Source: Blastococcus sp. (lineage in GTDB: Bacteria; Actinomycetota; Actinomycetes; Mycobacteriales; Geodermatophilaceae). Taken from it: a DNA stretch of 57,180 bases. The notes below the pieces were generated by a model. The model was not told the origin of the DNA and searched no databases. It worked only from the letters and a program-made list of their open reading frames with translations. Of this stretch, positions 39,991 to 48,556 are shown one piece after another. Location: NCBI GenBank assembly GCA_025465355.1, contig JAODNN010000041.1, positions 1 to 57,180 of the forward strand, given 5' to 3'. The position numbers were made by a program, and so were the translations under genes. Numbering within the stretch: the first letter of the stretch is position 1; the number at the start of each line of letters is the position of its first letter.

Positions 39991-40192
39991 GGCACTCACC
40001 TCATCCAGCACATTCGGCCGCCCAGGAAGCGGGTGTCGCACGCGGATATCGCGACATGACGGCGTTCGAGTGCAGATGATGCGGCATGCACGCGTTGGCG
40101 CGCACTGGTCATCCACACGTTCGGGTGTGGATGATTGCCACAGTCCACCGATGCGGCTGACACACTGACGGGAACCGGACGGAGAGAGCCCG
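39991..40192. promoter_or_regulatory. Divergent promoter with 9-bp inverted repeat
   Basis: The region between the SAF gene (-) and BldC-like gene (+) carries catccacac-gttcgg-gtgtggatg (arms 40110-40118 and 40125-40133, perfect). A TTGCCA (40135-40140) follows it, 17 bases from a weak -10 TGACAC. It could be a regulator site, perhaps of the adjacent BldC-like protein. Confidence 0.5.
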
Positions 40193-40477
40193 ATGCCCAC
40201 GCCCCGCTTCCTGACCCTCGACGACGTCGCGGAGACCCTCAACGTGTCCTGGTCCCAGGCGTACGCGCTCGTGCGCCGCAAGGAGTTGATCGCGATCCAG
40301 ATCGGCGGCCGCGGGCAGTGGCGGATCGAGAACGACGAGCTCGAGCGCTTCATCCAGCGGAAGTACGCCGAGGCGCGCGCCGGCGCGGTGACCGACGACG
40401 CCGCCGCGCCGGAGGACGCCGAGGCCGCACAGCCCGAGACCGCCGCACCGAACAGCGGCTCGCGCAACCGCTCCTGA
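40193..40477 (+). CDS. BldC-like HTH DNA-binding protein
   Basis: This 94-aa protein is a single MerR-type winged HTH of the excisionase/BldC group: FLTLDDVAETLNVSWSQAYA, LVRRKELIAIQIGGRGQWRI, ENDELERFIQRKYAEAR, followed by an acidic Ala/Glu tail. BldC of Streptomyces is a developmental regulator binding direct repeats. The ATG has GGAGAG 7-8 bases upstream. It is convergent with the next gene (6 bases) and faces the inverted repeat at 40110-40133. It is not associated with the mobile element, as it lies 9 kb from attR. Confidence 0.9.
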   Translation: MPTPRFLTLDDVAETLNVSWSQAYALVRRKELIAIQIGGRGQWRIENDELERFIQRKYAEARAGAVTDDAAAPEDAEAAQPETAAPNSGSRNRS

Positions 40478-40483
40478 CCCGCG

Positions 40484-41053
40484 TCAGTCCAGACCCGGAG
40501 TCGCCGTCCGGACGACGGCGACCGCCCGGATGACCACCGCACTCACGCTCCGCACCGCCTCCGCCCGGCGCGGCAGATCCACCGGGTGTTCGGCGATCTC
40601 GACGTAGTCGACGCCCACCCGGTCGACCGTTCCGTTCAGCACGCTCCCGTCGTCGAGCACGACCTGGACGGTGCTGCGGTCACGCGCGAGCCCGCGTAGC
40701 GCCCGGCGCAGGTCCAGCCGCCCGCGAACCGGACCCGCCTCCTCGGCCGCGGCGGTCCGCCGCCCGAGACCGCGGACCGACCGCACCGCGGACGTCGCGA
40801 CGAGGCTCGGCCGTGCGCGGTCGTCCTCGAGCAGCAACCAGTCCACGCCCACGTCGGCCAGCACCCCGATCACCTGACCGGCCCCGCCGCAGGACAACGA
40901 CAGCGTGCCGCCGACCGACCCGCGGAGCCGCTGGGCGAGCTCTACGGCGCCGATCTCCGCCCGGGCGCGGGAAGCGAACTCCCCGCGCTCCGCCGACGCC
41001 TCTTCCTCCTCGAACTGCGCCTGCAGATCGGCGAACAACTGCTGCCACCGCAT
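40484..41053 (-). CDS. Hypothetical protein with Sm-like C-terminal half
   Basis: This 189-aa protein starts with a helical acidic segment MRWQQLFADLQAQFEEEEAS, then GTLSLSCGGAGQVIGVLADV, GVDWLLLEDD and VQVVLDDGSVLNGTVDRVGV with DYVEIAEH. The two G-V-(D)-(W/Y)-(L/V)-x-(L/I) strands after a short barrel resemble a repeated Sm-like fold, but this is pattern recognition only. It is found next to BldC-like and LysM genes in related actinobacteria, as far as I recall. Function unknown. Confidence 0.72.
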   Translation of the reverse strand: MRWQQLFADLQAQFEEEEASAERGEFASRARAEIGAVELAQRLRGSVGGTLSLSCGGAGQVIGVLADVGVDWLLLEDDRARPSLVATSAVRSVRGLGRRTAAAEEAGPVRGRLDLRRALRGLARDRSTVQVVLDDGSVLNGTVDRVGVDYVEIAEHPVDLPRRAEAVRSVSAVVIRAVAVVRTATPGLD

Positions 41054-41151
41054 CTCCCACCTCCCCGGAAGAGACTAGATCCATACGAAGTGTTGCGTTT
41101 GCACGCATTTGCTTGCTTTAGTTCTCATCTGCCAACACCAGGGAGGTGGCG

Positions 41152-41874
41152 ATGTCCGTCCGGCGACTGACGCTGACCACGGCAGCCATGGCGCTGATCG
41201 GCGTCCTGCTGGCCGCGCTGACGCCGGAGTTCTCCGCTATGACGAGCGCGCTTGCACACGCCCAGCGCACGTGCGACACCGACGGCGCGGACGCGTTGGT
41301 GATGTCCGCCGGTGGCCTGCTCGCCTGGGGCGTCTGGGGATGGGGCGCCGCCGGACTAGGCCTGACCGCCCTCTCCGCGCTGCCCGGCGTGGTGGGTGCC
41401 GCTGCCCGGCTGCTCCTCCACGTCGTCCTCCCCGCCGGAGCGCGCCGCAGCGCGGCCCTCGTCCTCGGGTTGGGGATCGGCGTGGCCGCGCCGCTGCTGG
41501 GAACGACGGCCGTGCTGCTCCCGACGGTGGCGTCTGCCGCCGTCCCGGGAGGCGACCACCCGCCCGCTTCCGCGGTCGTGCCCGACTGGCCCACCGCGGG
41601 GCCGGCGGCCGCCCCGGTCCCCGACTGGCCGCGCGGTTCAGCGGCCGCCACTCCCCTGGCCGCCGCATCCCCCGGTGCGCATGTCGTGCTGCGCGGTGAC
41701 TGCCTCTGGGACATCGCGGCCGGCTGGCTGCATCAGCGCCAGAGCGCAACGCCGACGGACGGCGAGGTGGCCACCGCGGTGCACGCGTGGTGGACGGGCA
41801 ACGCCGCTGTCATCGGCCCCGATCCGGACCTTCTGCTGCCCGGCCAGGTCCTCATCCCACCCGGCCTGCCGTGA
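41152..41874 (+). CDS. LysM-domain membrane protein
   Basis: This protein of about 240 aa has three to four membrane helices: LTTAAMALIGVLLAALTPEF, GGLLAWGVWGWGAAGLGLTA, AALVLGLGIGVAAPLLGT and a short fourth. A Pro/Ala linker and a C-terminal LysM domain follow: VVLRGDCLWDIAAGWLHQRQ, HAWWTGNAAVIGPDPDLLLP, GQVLIPPG. LysM binds peptidoglycan or chitin-like glycans, so the domain faces the wall. The ATG at 41152 has GGGAGG 7 bases upstream. It is GTGA-coupled to the Rv3235-family gene. Confidence 0.88.
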   Translation: MSVRRLTLTTAAMALIGVLLAALTPEFSAMTSALAHAQRTCDTDGADALVMSAGGLLAWGVWGWGAAGLGLTALSALPGVVGAAARLLLHVVLPAGARRSAALVLGLGIGVAAPLLGTTAVLLPTVASAAVPGGDHPPASAVVPDWPTAGPAAAPVPDWPRGSAAATPLAAASPGAHVVLRGDCLWDIAAGWLHQRQSATPTDGEVATAVHAWWTGNAAVIGPDPDLLLPGQVLIPPGLP

Positions 41875-42488
41875 GTCCCCGCCGCCACGAACCGGTCGTG
41901 CCGCCCGCCCCGTCCGCCTACCTCCACGCCTGGGAGCCCCCGATGACCGCACGCCCGCACCCCGCCGCCGCCGAACGACCACCTCTCCGGCTGGTCGTGG
42001 TGCCGACGCCGCAGCCGCCGCTCGAGGACGAGCGGCGACCCCTCCGGCTGGTGCTCCCGGGCGTCGCCGCCCCTCGGCCTCCGCACCACCCGGGTCCGCG
42101 GCCGCGCACCACCCTGGCGGTCGCGGCGCGGGAGGACGGGTTCGGGCCGGCCTGGTCCGGCCGGGCCGACCTTCCGGACCCTCGCGAGGCCGGACGCCGG
42201 TTGATCACCCTCACCCTGGAAGCGCTGTCCGGACGACGGCCCCTGGCGCAACTGCAGCCGATGACCTCGCTCCGGGTCTTCACGGCGCTGTCCAACGGAC
42301 GCCGGCCGCGGTGGTGCGCCGACGGCACCGCCCCGCTCGCCGTGGGACCGGTGCACGTGTGCGAGCCGGTGGACGGCGTCGCCGAGGTCAGCGCCGTCGC
42401 GCGGCGCGCCGGCCGTGCGCACGCGGTGGCGGCCCGGCTCGAAGGCATCGACGGTCGATGGCGCTGTACCGCCCTGCAGATCGGCTAG
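41871..42488 (+). CDS. Rv3235-family protein
   Basis: This 205-aa protein has a Pro/Arg-rich disordered first half and a compact C-terminal domain: ALSGRRPLAQLQPMTSLRVF, GPVHVCEPVDGVAEVSAVAR, and AHAVAARLEGIDGRWRCTAL, which matches the mycobacterial Rv3235 family, often found near secA. GTG 41871 overlaps the LysM stop (GTGA); ATG 41943 is an alternative with a shorter lead. Function unknown; location suggests the cell envelope or Sec export. It is convergent with the ThDP gene through a terminator hairpin. Confidence 0.85.
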   Translation: MSPRRHEPVVPPAPSAYLHAWEPPMTARPHPAAAERPPLRLVVVPTPQPPLEDERRPLRLVLPGVAAPRPPHHPGPRPRTTLAVAAREDGFGPAWSGRADLPDPREAGRRLITLTLEALSGRRPLAQLQPMTSLRVFTALSNGRRPRWCADGTAPLAVGPVHVCEPVDGVAEVSAVARRAGRAHAVAARLEGIDGRWRCTALQIG

Positions 42489-42491
42489 ACC

Positions 42492-42515
42492 CCGGGCGAG
42501 GACGCTCCCGCCCGG
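42492..42515. terminator. Hairpin between convergent genes
   Basis: ccgggcg (42492-42498) pairs with cgcccgg (42509-42515). It lies between the Rv3235 gene and the ThDP-enzyme gene. Confidence 0.55.
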
Positions 42516-42521
42516 CTCGAG

Positions 42522-44156
42522 TCAGGAATTCGGCGAAACCGCCCGCCCGTCCACGCGGTAGTGGATGAGCGTGGGCCCCTCCGCCTGCAGTGCGTCGGCG
42601 GCGAGGGAGCCGAGGTCGGCGACGTCCGTTGCCGTCACGCCCCGCGCCCCGACCGACCGGGCGAGCGCCGCGAAATCGGGGGTGTGGAGATCCACCCCCA
42701 GGGGCGCGATCCCACGGTCGAGCATCTGCTCACGGATCTCGCCGTAGCCACCGTTGTCGACGACGACCACAGGAAGGGGCAGTCGCTGCTCCGTGGCGGT
42801 GAGGAGCTCCTGGATGCTGAACATCGCCGCGCCGTCCCCCACCAGTGCCACGACGGGGCGTCGCGGATCGGCCGTCATCGCCCCGATGGCGGCCGGCAGT
42901 CCGTAGCCCAGCGTCGCGTAGCCCGTCGGATAGAGCAGCCGGTTCGCCGGCCCGAACGGCCAGTAGTGAACGGTGCCGTAGTAGGTGACCTGCGAGCTGT
43001 CTCCAGCCACCACGACGTCGGCCGGGAGCGCATCCCGCAGGACCTGCTGGATCTCCGCCCACGGCCCCGCGTCCCGATCGGCCTCGGCCGTGATCGCCGC
43101 GCGGATCCCGGGCAGCTGCTCGGTCCAGGTCGCGCGCCACCGGCCGTCCGCCCCGCTGGTCCGGAGGAGGTCGAGCAGGTCGGAGAGCACGCAGGCCGCA
43201 TCCCCGGCTACGGGAATGTCGGCCGGGACGTTCTTGTGCAGCTGCCCAGGGTCCACGTCGACCCGTGCGATGACGCGGACGCCCTCGACGCCCGGTGCGA
43301 TGCGGCCGCCCCACAGGTCCGAGTCACCCAGCTCGCTGCCGACGACGAGCACCAGGTCGGCCGCGTCGCAGGCACGCTGGGCCGCCTGCAGCCGGATGCC
43401 TGCCCCGAGGGAGAACGGGTGCGACTCGTCCAGCACACCCTTCCCGTTCACGGTGGTGAGGACCGGGACCCCGAGCCCGGCCAGCTCGGCCAGCTGTGCG
43501 GCGGCGGCGCGGGCGCCGCCACCGGCGATCACCAGGGGGCGTTGCGCCGCGCCGAGGGCCGCGCCGAGAGCCCGCGTGGCGGCCGCCGCAGGCCGGGGAG
43601 CATCGGCCGGCGTCCGCACGACCGGCGGCCGGCGGGTCCAGTGCTCCTCGAGGACGTCGACCGGGATCTCCAGGTGGAGGGGGCGCGGTCGTCCGGTGGC
43701 GAGACGCTCGAACAGCGACGCCACGGTCTCGGGGATGTCGTCGGCCCGCTCCACGCGGACGCTGGCGGCGCAGACCGCGTCGAGCGCGGCCTGCTGCGCC
43801 TTCACCTCGTGCAGCCAGCCGAAGTCGGCGCCCACCTTGCCCCGCGGGACCCCCGGCGAGATGGCGAGCGTCGGGACGGAGTCGGCGTAGGAGGTGGCGA
43901 GCGCGGTGACCGCGTTGGTGATGCCGGGCCCGGAGGTGGTGATGAAGACCCCCGGCCGGCCGCTCACCCGCGCGTAGCCGTCCGCGGCGTAGCCGGCCCC
44001 CTGCTCGTGCCGGGTCACGACGTGCCGGATCCCGGCCGCCGGCAGGTGCCGGTAGAGCTCGAGGTTGTGGGTGCCCGGGATCCCGAACACGTCCCGGACC
44101 CCGTGGGCGGCCAGCGCCTCGACGACCGCGGCGCCCCCGTTCACCGGATCAGTCAT
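42522..44156 (-). CDS. ThDP-dependent decarboxylase (AruI/acetolactate-synthase family)
   Basis: This 544-aa ThDP enzyme has a PYR domain ([20 protein letters not shown]; catalytic Glu in [15 protein letters not shown]), a middle domain ([20 protein letters not shown]) and a PP domain with the ThDP/Mg motif [20 protein letters not shown] ending [12 protein letters not shown]. The context of a ureohydrolase and an arginine-type transporter makes 5-guanidino-2-oxopentanoate decarboxylase (AruI-like, arginine transaminase route) the best specific guess. Acetolactate synthase is less likely, as no small subunit follows. It overlaps the ureohydrolase by 8 bases and is last in the operon. Confidence 0.85.
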   Translation of the reverse strand: MTDPVNGGAAVVEALAAHGVRDVFGIPGTHNLELYRHLPAAGIRHVVTRHEQGAGYAADGYARVSGRPGVFITTSGPGITNAVTALATSYADSVPTLAISPGVPRGKVGADFGWLHEVKAQQAALDAVCAASVRVERADDIPETVASLFERLATGRPRPLHLEIPVDVLEEHWTRRPPVVRTPADAPRPAAAATRALGAALGAAQRPLVIAGGGARAAAAQLAELAGLGVPVLTTVNGKGVLDESHPFSLGAGIRLQAAQRACDAADLVLVVGSELGDSDLWGGRIAPGVEGVRVIARVDVDPGQLHKNVPADIPVAGDAACVLSDLLDLLRTSGADGRWRATWTEQLPGIRAAITAEADRDAGPWAEIQQVLRDALPADVVVAGDSSQVTYYGTVHYWPFGPANRLLYPTGYATLGYGLPAAIGAMTADPRRPVVALVGDGAAMFSIQELLTATEQRLPLPVVVVDNGGYGEIREQMLDRGIAPLGVDLHTPDFAALARSVGARGVTATDVADLGSLAADALQAEGPTLIHYRVDGRAVSPNS

Positions 44157-45141
44157 CCGCGGCGGCCGCAGCCGGGGCCGTCGCCTCGGGTGCCATCGCG
44201 TCGGGGGCCATCGCGCTGATCAGCTCGTAGGCGGCATGCGAGGCCGCGATGCCGGTGATCTCCGCGTGGTCGTAGGCCGGCGAGACCTCGACGATGTCGG
44301 CCCCGACCAGGTTGAGCCCACTGAACGACCGCAGGATGTTGAGCAGCTCCCGGCTGGTCAGCCCACCCGCCTCCGGCGTCCCCGTCCCGGGCGCGAAGGC
44401 GGGGTCCAGTACGTCGATGTCCAGGGAGACGTAGGTCGGGCGGGCACCGACGCGGGCCCGGATGCGCTCCACGACGCCGCGCCAGCCCAGGTCGTCCATG
44501 TCGTGCGAACCGACCACCTGGAAGCCCAGCACCTGGTCGTCGGCCAGGTCGCTGGGCGCGTACAGCGGCCCGCGGATGCCGACGTGCATGCTCCCGGTCC
44601 TGTCGATCAAGCCCTCCTCGCTGGCACGGCGGAACGGCGTCCCGTGCGTGACCGGAGCGCCGAAGTAGGTGTCCCAGGTGTCGAGGTGGGCATCGAAGTG
44701 GACGACGGCGATCGGCCCGTGCACCTCCTGCATGACCCGCAGCAGCGGCAGGGCGATGGTGTGGTCGCCGCCGATCGTCAGGAGCTTGCCGCTGGTCTCC
44801 AGCGTGGCCCGGGCACCCAGTTCGATCTGCCGGACGGCCTCGTCGATGTCGAACGGGTTGCAGGCCAGGTCACCGGCGTCGGCCACCTGCTGGACGGCGA
44901 ACGGTTCGACGTCCTGCACGGGGTTGTAGCCGCGCAGCAGCTTGGACGACGCGCGCACGTGCGCCGGGCCGAACCGGGCGCCCGGCCGGTAGCTCACGCC
45001 GGAGTCGAACGGCACCCCGAGGACGGCGACATCGGCCCGGTCCACCTCGTCGAGCCGTGGAAGCCGCGCGAAGGTGGCGGGACCGGCGAACCTCGGCACC
45101 TGAGTGGCGTCGACGGGGCCGCGGGCAGCGTTGGCAGTCAT
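44149..45141 (-). CDS. Ureohydrolase (agmatinase/guanidinobutyrase family)
   Basis: This protein of about 330 aa, a member of the arginase/agmatinase family, has the metal-binding motifs [29 protein letters not shown] and [20 protein letters not shown], all intact. It hydrolyses a guanidino compound to urea plus an amine or amino acid. Next to the ThDP decarboxylase, guanidinobutyrate or agmatine is more likely than arginine. The start is ATG 45141; GTG 45147, overlapping the ATPase stop (GTGA), is also possible. It lies between the transporter ATPase and the decarboxylase in one minus-strand operon. The C-terminal Ala/Pro tail is unusual. Confidence 0.9.
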   Translation of the reverse strand: MTANAARGPVDATQVPRFAGPATFARLPRLDEVDRADVAVLGVPFDSGVSYRPGARFGPAHVRASSKLLRGYNPVQDVEPFAVQQVADAGDLACNPFDIDEAVRQIELGARATLETSGKLLTIGGDHTIALPLLRVMQEVHGPIAVVHFDAHLDTWDTYFGAPVTHGTPFRRASEEGLIDRTGSMHVGIRGPLYAPSDLADDQVLGFQVVGSHDMDDLGWRGVVERIRARVGARPTYVSLDIDVLDPAFAPGTGTPEAGGLTSRELLNILRSFSGLNLVGADIVEVSPAYDHAEITGIAASHAAYELISAMAPDAMAPEATAPAAAAADD

Positions 45142-45143
45142 GA

Positions 45144-45905
45144 TCACAACACTCTCGAGAGAAAAGCGCGGGTGCGCTCGTGTGCGGGATTGAGGAGGAC
45201 GTCGTCCGGGACGCCCTGTTCGACGACGACACCGGCGTCCATGAAGACGACGCGGTCGCAGACCTCACGGGCGAAGCCGATCTCGTGCGTCACCACGATC
45301 ATGGTCATCCCGTCCTTGGCCAGCCCCTTCATCACCTCGAGGACCTCACCGACCAGTTCCGGGTCGAGAGCGGACGTCGGCTCGTCGAAGAGCATCAGGC
45401 TGGGCGACATCGCCAGGGCACGGGCGATGGCCACCCGCTGCTGCTGACCGCCGGAGAGCATGGCCGGATAGGCATCCGCCCGGTCGGCCAGGCCGACCCG
45501 GTCCAGGAGGGCCAGGGCCTCGCGGCGGGCCTCGTCCTTGTGCGTCCGCTTGACGAAGACGGGCGCCTCCATCACGTTCTCGACCGCCGTGCGGTGCGGG
45601 AACAGGTTGAAGCGCTGGAAGACCATCCCCACGCCACGACGAGCCGCGGCGATCTCCCTGCTGCGCAGCTCGTACTTCTTGCCGTCGTGGCGCCGGTAGC
45701 CGACGAGGCGGCCGTCGACGTTGATCTCGCCACCGTCGATGCGCTCGAGGTGGTTGATGCACCGCAGGAAGGTGCTCTTCCCTGAGCCCGACGGGCCGAG
45801 GAGCGAGACGACCTCACCGCGCCCGACCGTCATGTCGATGCCCTTGAGCACCTCGTTGTCGCCGAAGCGCTTCCGCACTCCGACGGCTTCCACCATCGGG
45901 GTCAT
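45144..45905 (-). CDS. Polar amino acid ABC transporter ATP-binding protein
   Basis: This 253-aa ATPase of the GlnQ/HisP type has Walker [16 protein letters not shown], the signature [12 protein letters not shown], Walker [17 protein letters not shown] and H-loop [10 protein letters not shown]. It energises uptake through the permease upstream, which it overlaps by 4 bases (ATGA). Together with the binding protein the set resembles arginine/ornithine or guanidino-compound importers. Its end overlaps the ureohydrolase start. Confidence 0.95.
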   Translation of the reverse strand: MTPMVEAVGVRKRFGDNEVLKGIDMTVGRGEVVSLLGPSGSGKSTFLRCINHLERIDGGEINVDGRLVGYRRHDGKKYELRSREIAAARRGVGMVFQRFNLFPHRTAVENVMEAPVFVKRTHKDEARREALALLDRVGLADRADAYPAMLSGGQQQRVAIARALAMSPSLMLFDEPTSALDPELVGEVLEVMKGLAKDGMTMIVVTHEIGFAREVCDRVVFMDAGVVVEQGVPDDVLLNPAHERTRAFLSRVL

Positions 45906-46819
45906 CGGTCGGCTCCCATCGCGAACCGAACCCGCTTACGGGCCCGCAGAGGCACCGTTCCCCGGTTCGTCCGCCGTTCGATCCGGCTCTGCAGGAGCGT
46001 GAGCAGCGTGGTCAGGACCAGGTACCAGATGCTGGCGACGATCAGCAGCGGGATCTGCTGGAAGTTGCGGCCGTAGATGAGCTGCGCCGTAGTGGTGAGC
46101 TCGGGGAGGCCGATCACCAGCACCAGGGAGGTGAGCTTGAGCATGGAGATCGTCTCGTTCGCCGTGGGCGGCACGATCAGCCGCGCCGCCTGGGGCAGCA
46201 CCACCCGCCGATAGGTCGTCACCGGGTTCATCCCGAGCGCGTGCGCGGCCTCGGTCTGGCCCGGATCGACCGACTTGATGCCGGCGCGAACGATCTCAGC
46301 CATGTACGCCGCCTCGTTCAGCCCGAGCCCCAGGATGGCGGCCGTGAACTGGGTGATCACCGTGTTGGTGCCCCACTCCACCCACTGGGGGCCGAACGGG
46401 ATACCCAGGCTGATCTTCGGCAACACCGTGCCGAGGAAGAACCAGAAGAGCAGTTGCACGAGGATCGGCGTGCCGCGGAAGAGCCAGACATAGGCGCCGG
46501 CTGCGCCGCGGAGCAGCGGGTTCGCCGACAGCCGCATGATCGCGAGGACGGTGCCCAGCAGCACCCCGAGGGCCATGGCGACGACAGTCAGCTCGAGCGT
46601 CACCAGCAGGCCGGAGAGGATCGACTGCTCGAACAGGTAGCCGGCGACCAGATCCAACCGCAGCTTCGGGGCCGTCGCGACGAAGTGCACCAGCATCGCC
46701 AGCAGCACCACGAGGACGCCGGCGGCGACCCACCGGCCGGGGTGGCGCAGGCGGACGATCGGTTCGTCCGCGTGCACCACCCCGCCGGCGGGCACGGTCT
46801 CGCTTGCCACGGAGGTCAC
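45902..46819 (-). CDS. Polar amino acid ABC transporter permease
   Basis: This 305-aa permease has a soluble lead, a first helix [17 protein letters not shown], and a HisM-type core with [20 protein letters not shown], the motif [15 protein letters not shown] and the EAA loop [20 protein letters not shown] followed by helices to the end. It forms the channel with the ATPase. The GTG at 46819 overlaps the stop of the binding-protein gene (GTGA). As only one permease gene is present, it probably works as a homodimer. Confidence 0.93.
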   Translation of the reverse strand: MTSVASETVPAGGVVHADEPIVRLRHPGRWVAAGVLVVLLAMLVHFVATAPKLRLDLVAGYLFEQSILSGLLVTLELTVVAMALGVLLGTVLAIMRLSANPLLRGAAGAYVWLFRGTPILVQLLFWFFLGTVLPKISLGIPFGPQWVEWGTNTVITQFTAAILGLGLNEAAYMAEIVRAGIKSVDPGQTEAAHALGMNPVTTYRRVVLPQAARLIVPPTANETISMLKLTSLVLVIGLPELTTTAQLIYGRNFQQIPLLIVASIWYLVLTTLLTLLQSRIERRTNRGTVPLRARKRVRFAMGADR

Positions 46820-47727
46820 TTGCCCTGGTTGAGGGGGGCTCCCACGAGCGCCTGGTCGGTCAGGTTCCACTTGGCCAGCAGCTGGTCGTACGCCCCTGAC
46901 TCCTGCACCTTCTTCAGCGCCGCCTGGACGGCGTCACGAAGCTGCGTCTGGGACTTGGGCACCACGATGCCGACAGGGAGCGCGCCGATCGGCTTGCTCG
47001 CGACCTCGAAGGACTTCGGGTCCTGCTTGACGTTGTAGGCAAGCGTGAGGTCGAGGGCCATCACGGCGTCCGCGCGGCCCGACGCAAGGGCCTGCACGGC
47101 GCTCGCCTGGTCCGGGAAAGGCTGCTTGTCCACTGGCTTCTTGCCGGCGCTCTGGCACTCCTTGGAGACGTCGTCGGCGACGAGGTCACCGGTGGCAGCC
47201 TTCTCGACGGCAACCTTCACGCCGCAGAGGTCCGTCTGGCCCTTCAGGCCCTTCGGGTTGCCCTTGGCGACCATGAAGGTGACGCCGGAGTTCAGGTAGT
47301 CGACGAAGTCGACCGACTCCTGCCGCACCTTCTTGTCGATCATGCTCGTGAGGCTGAGGTCGTAACGGCCTGCGTTGAGGCCGCCGATGATCCCGTCGAA
47401 GTTGGTGTTCTGGAAGTCGAAGGACACCCCCAGCACCTGGCCGAGCGCCTTTCCGAGATCGGCGTCGAAACCGAGCACGGTCTTGTTGTCGCTGTCGAAG
47501 AACTCCATGGGCGGGAAGCTGACACCCGAGGCCACACGGACCGACCCCGCGGACTTGATCGCGTCCGGGAGCGACGCGGCGATGGCGTCGTCCTTCGAGA
47601 GAGTCGTGACCTCCTTCGACCCGTTGGTGCCGCTGCTCGCCGCCGGGGCTTTCGAGTCGGGGGCGGCGCAGGACGTCGCGGCCACGGCCGTGAGGGCCAG
47701 GGCAGGGAGGAGAAGGCGCAAACGCAC
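46816..47727 (-). CDS. Amino-acid-type ABC transporter binding lipoprotein
   Basis: This 303-aa solute-binding protein of family 3 has a signal MRLRLLLPALALTAVAATSC with a lipobox-like end ATSC (Cys 20 lipidated, although position -3 is Ala rather than Leu). The mature part contains SGVSFPPMEFFDSDNKTVLG, the FDADLGKALGQVLGVSFDFQ loop and DLSLTSMIDKKVRQESVDFV. It is the first gene of the operon; GTG 47727 has AGGGGG 6 bases upstream. It captures the compound to be broken down by the ureohydrolase and the decarboxylase. Confidence 0.93.
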   Translation of the reverse strand: MRLRLLLPALALTAVAATSCAAPDSKAPAASSGTNGSKEVTTLSKDDAIAASLPDAIKSAGSVRVASGVSFPPMEFFDSDNKTVLGFDADLGKALGQVLGVSFDFQNTNFDGIIGGLNAGRYDLSLTSMIDKKVRQESVDFVDYLNSGVTFMVAKGNPKGLKGQTDLCGVKVAVEKAATGDLVADDVSKECQSAGKKPVDKQPFPDQASAVQALASGRADAVMALDLTLAYNVKQDPKSFEVASKPIGALPVGIVVPKSQTQLRDAVQAALKKVQESGAYDQLLAKWNLTDQALVGAPLNQGK

Positions 47728-47856
47728 GGGTGCCCCCTGGGCAGAGTCGAAAGTTGTCGCCTGGGCAACAGGCGTTGTCGAGGGAGCATCTCCATGACAT
47801 CCTGCGAAGTCAAGAGATGGCGCGTAACGGTCAGGTATCGAGGGCAGGGGGATCGG
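47728..47856. promoter_or_regulatory. Divergent regulatory region with small palindrome
   Basis: The 129 bp between the transporter operon and the XRE-cupin regulator carries cgcctg-ggcaa-caggcg (47758-47774), flanked by gttgtc on both sides. This is a candidate operator for the adjacent regulator. Confidence 0.45.
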
Positions 47857-48444
47857 ATGCGGCCACTTCCCGTGGCGCCGTCGCACGGCGAGGTGCGGAT
47901 CGGCGCCAGACTGCGCGCGGCGCGGAAGGCCCACGGCTACACGCTGGAGCAGCTGGCCGCGGCAGCCGAGCTGACCAAGGGCTTCCTGAGCCGGGTGGAG
48001 CGCGACGAGACCTCTCCCAGCGTCGCGACCCTGATCACCCTGTGCGAGGTGATGAGTCTCGACGTCGGCTCGCTCTTCCGCGTGCCGGAGGTCGCGCTCG
48101 TGCACCGGGAATCGGCCCCCCGCATCAACCTCGGCGGGAGCAAGGTCAACGAGTGGCTCCTGACGCCGCGGGGGCAGGAGCGACTGCAGCTGGTGCACAG
48201 CCTGGTCGAGCCCGCCGGCACAGGCGGCAGCGAGCTGTACACGATCAACTGCGAGCTGGAGGTCCTCTACGTCCTCAGCGGCAGCGTCGCCCTCGTGTTC
48301 AGCGACGGCAGCCGCGAGCTGATCGCCGGGGACGCCCTCACCTTCCCGGGGGGCGAGCCGCACACCTGGCTGAACCGGAGCGACACGGAGCCGGCCGAGC
48401 TGATCTGGGTTCTCGTGCCGGCTCCCTGGAGCGGGAGCTCCTGA
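47857..48444 (+). CDS. XRE-family regulator with cupin domain
   Basis: This 195-aa regulator has an N-terminal Cro/C1 HTH (IGARLRAARKAHGYTLEQLA, LTKGFLSRVERDETSPS) and a C-terminal cupin_2 barrel (ELEVLYVLSGSVALVFSDGS, GDALTFPGGEPHTWLNRSD). This layout, as in PuuR, senses a small amino or amine compound through the cupin. It is divergent from the transporter/ureohydrolase operon and most likely represses it until the guanidino compound is present. The ATG at 47857 is chosen because of AGGGGG upstream; an earlier ATG at 47794 is unlikely. Confidence 0.92.
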   Translation: MRPLPVAPSHGEVRIGARLRAARKAHGYTLEQLAAAAELTKGFLSRVERDETSPSVATLITLCEVMSLDVGSLFRVPEVALVHRESAPRINLGGSKVNEWLLTPRGQERLQLVHSLVEPAGTGGSELYTINCELEVLYVLSGSVALVFSDGSRELIAGDALTFPGGEPHTWLNRSDTEPAELIWVLVPAPWSGSS

Positions 48445-48556
48445 GCCGATCCGGCACGTCCCGACAGCGGATCCCTGTGCGGGCCCGTGGAGTCGCCTGC
48501 TTGCTCTCCCCGCACTCATCTCGCGCTCGGGACCGGCCCGTGCCACGCTCGCCGCC

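Noticed and set aside
42522-44156. Acetolactate synthase for branched-chain amino acids
   Set aside because: No regulatory subunit or ilvC gene follows, and the gene is embedded in a guanidino-type operon. It cannot be fully excluded from sequence alone.
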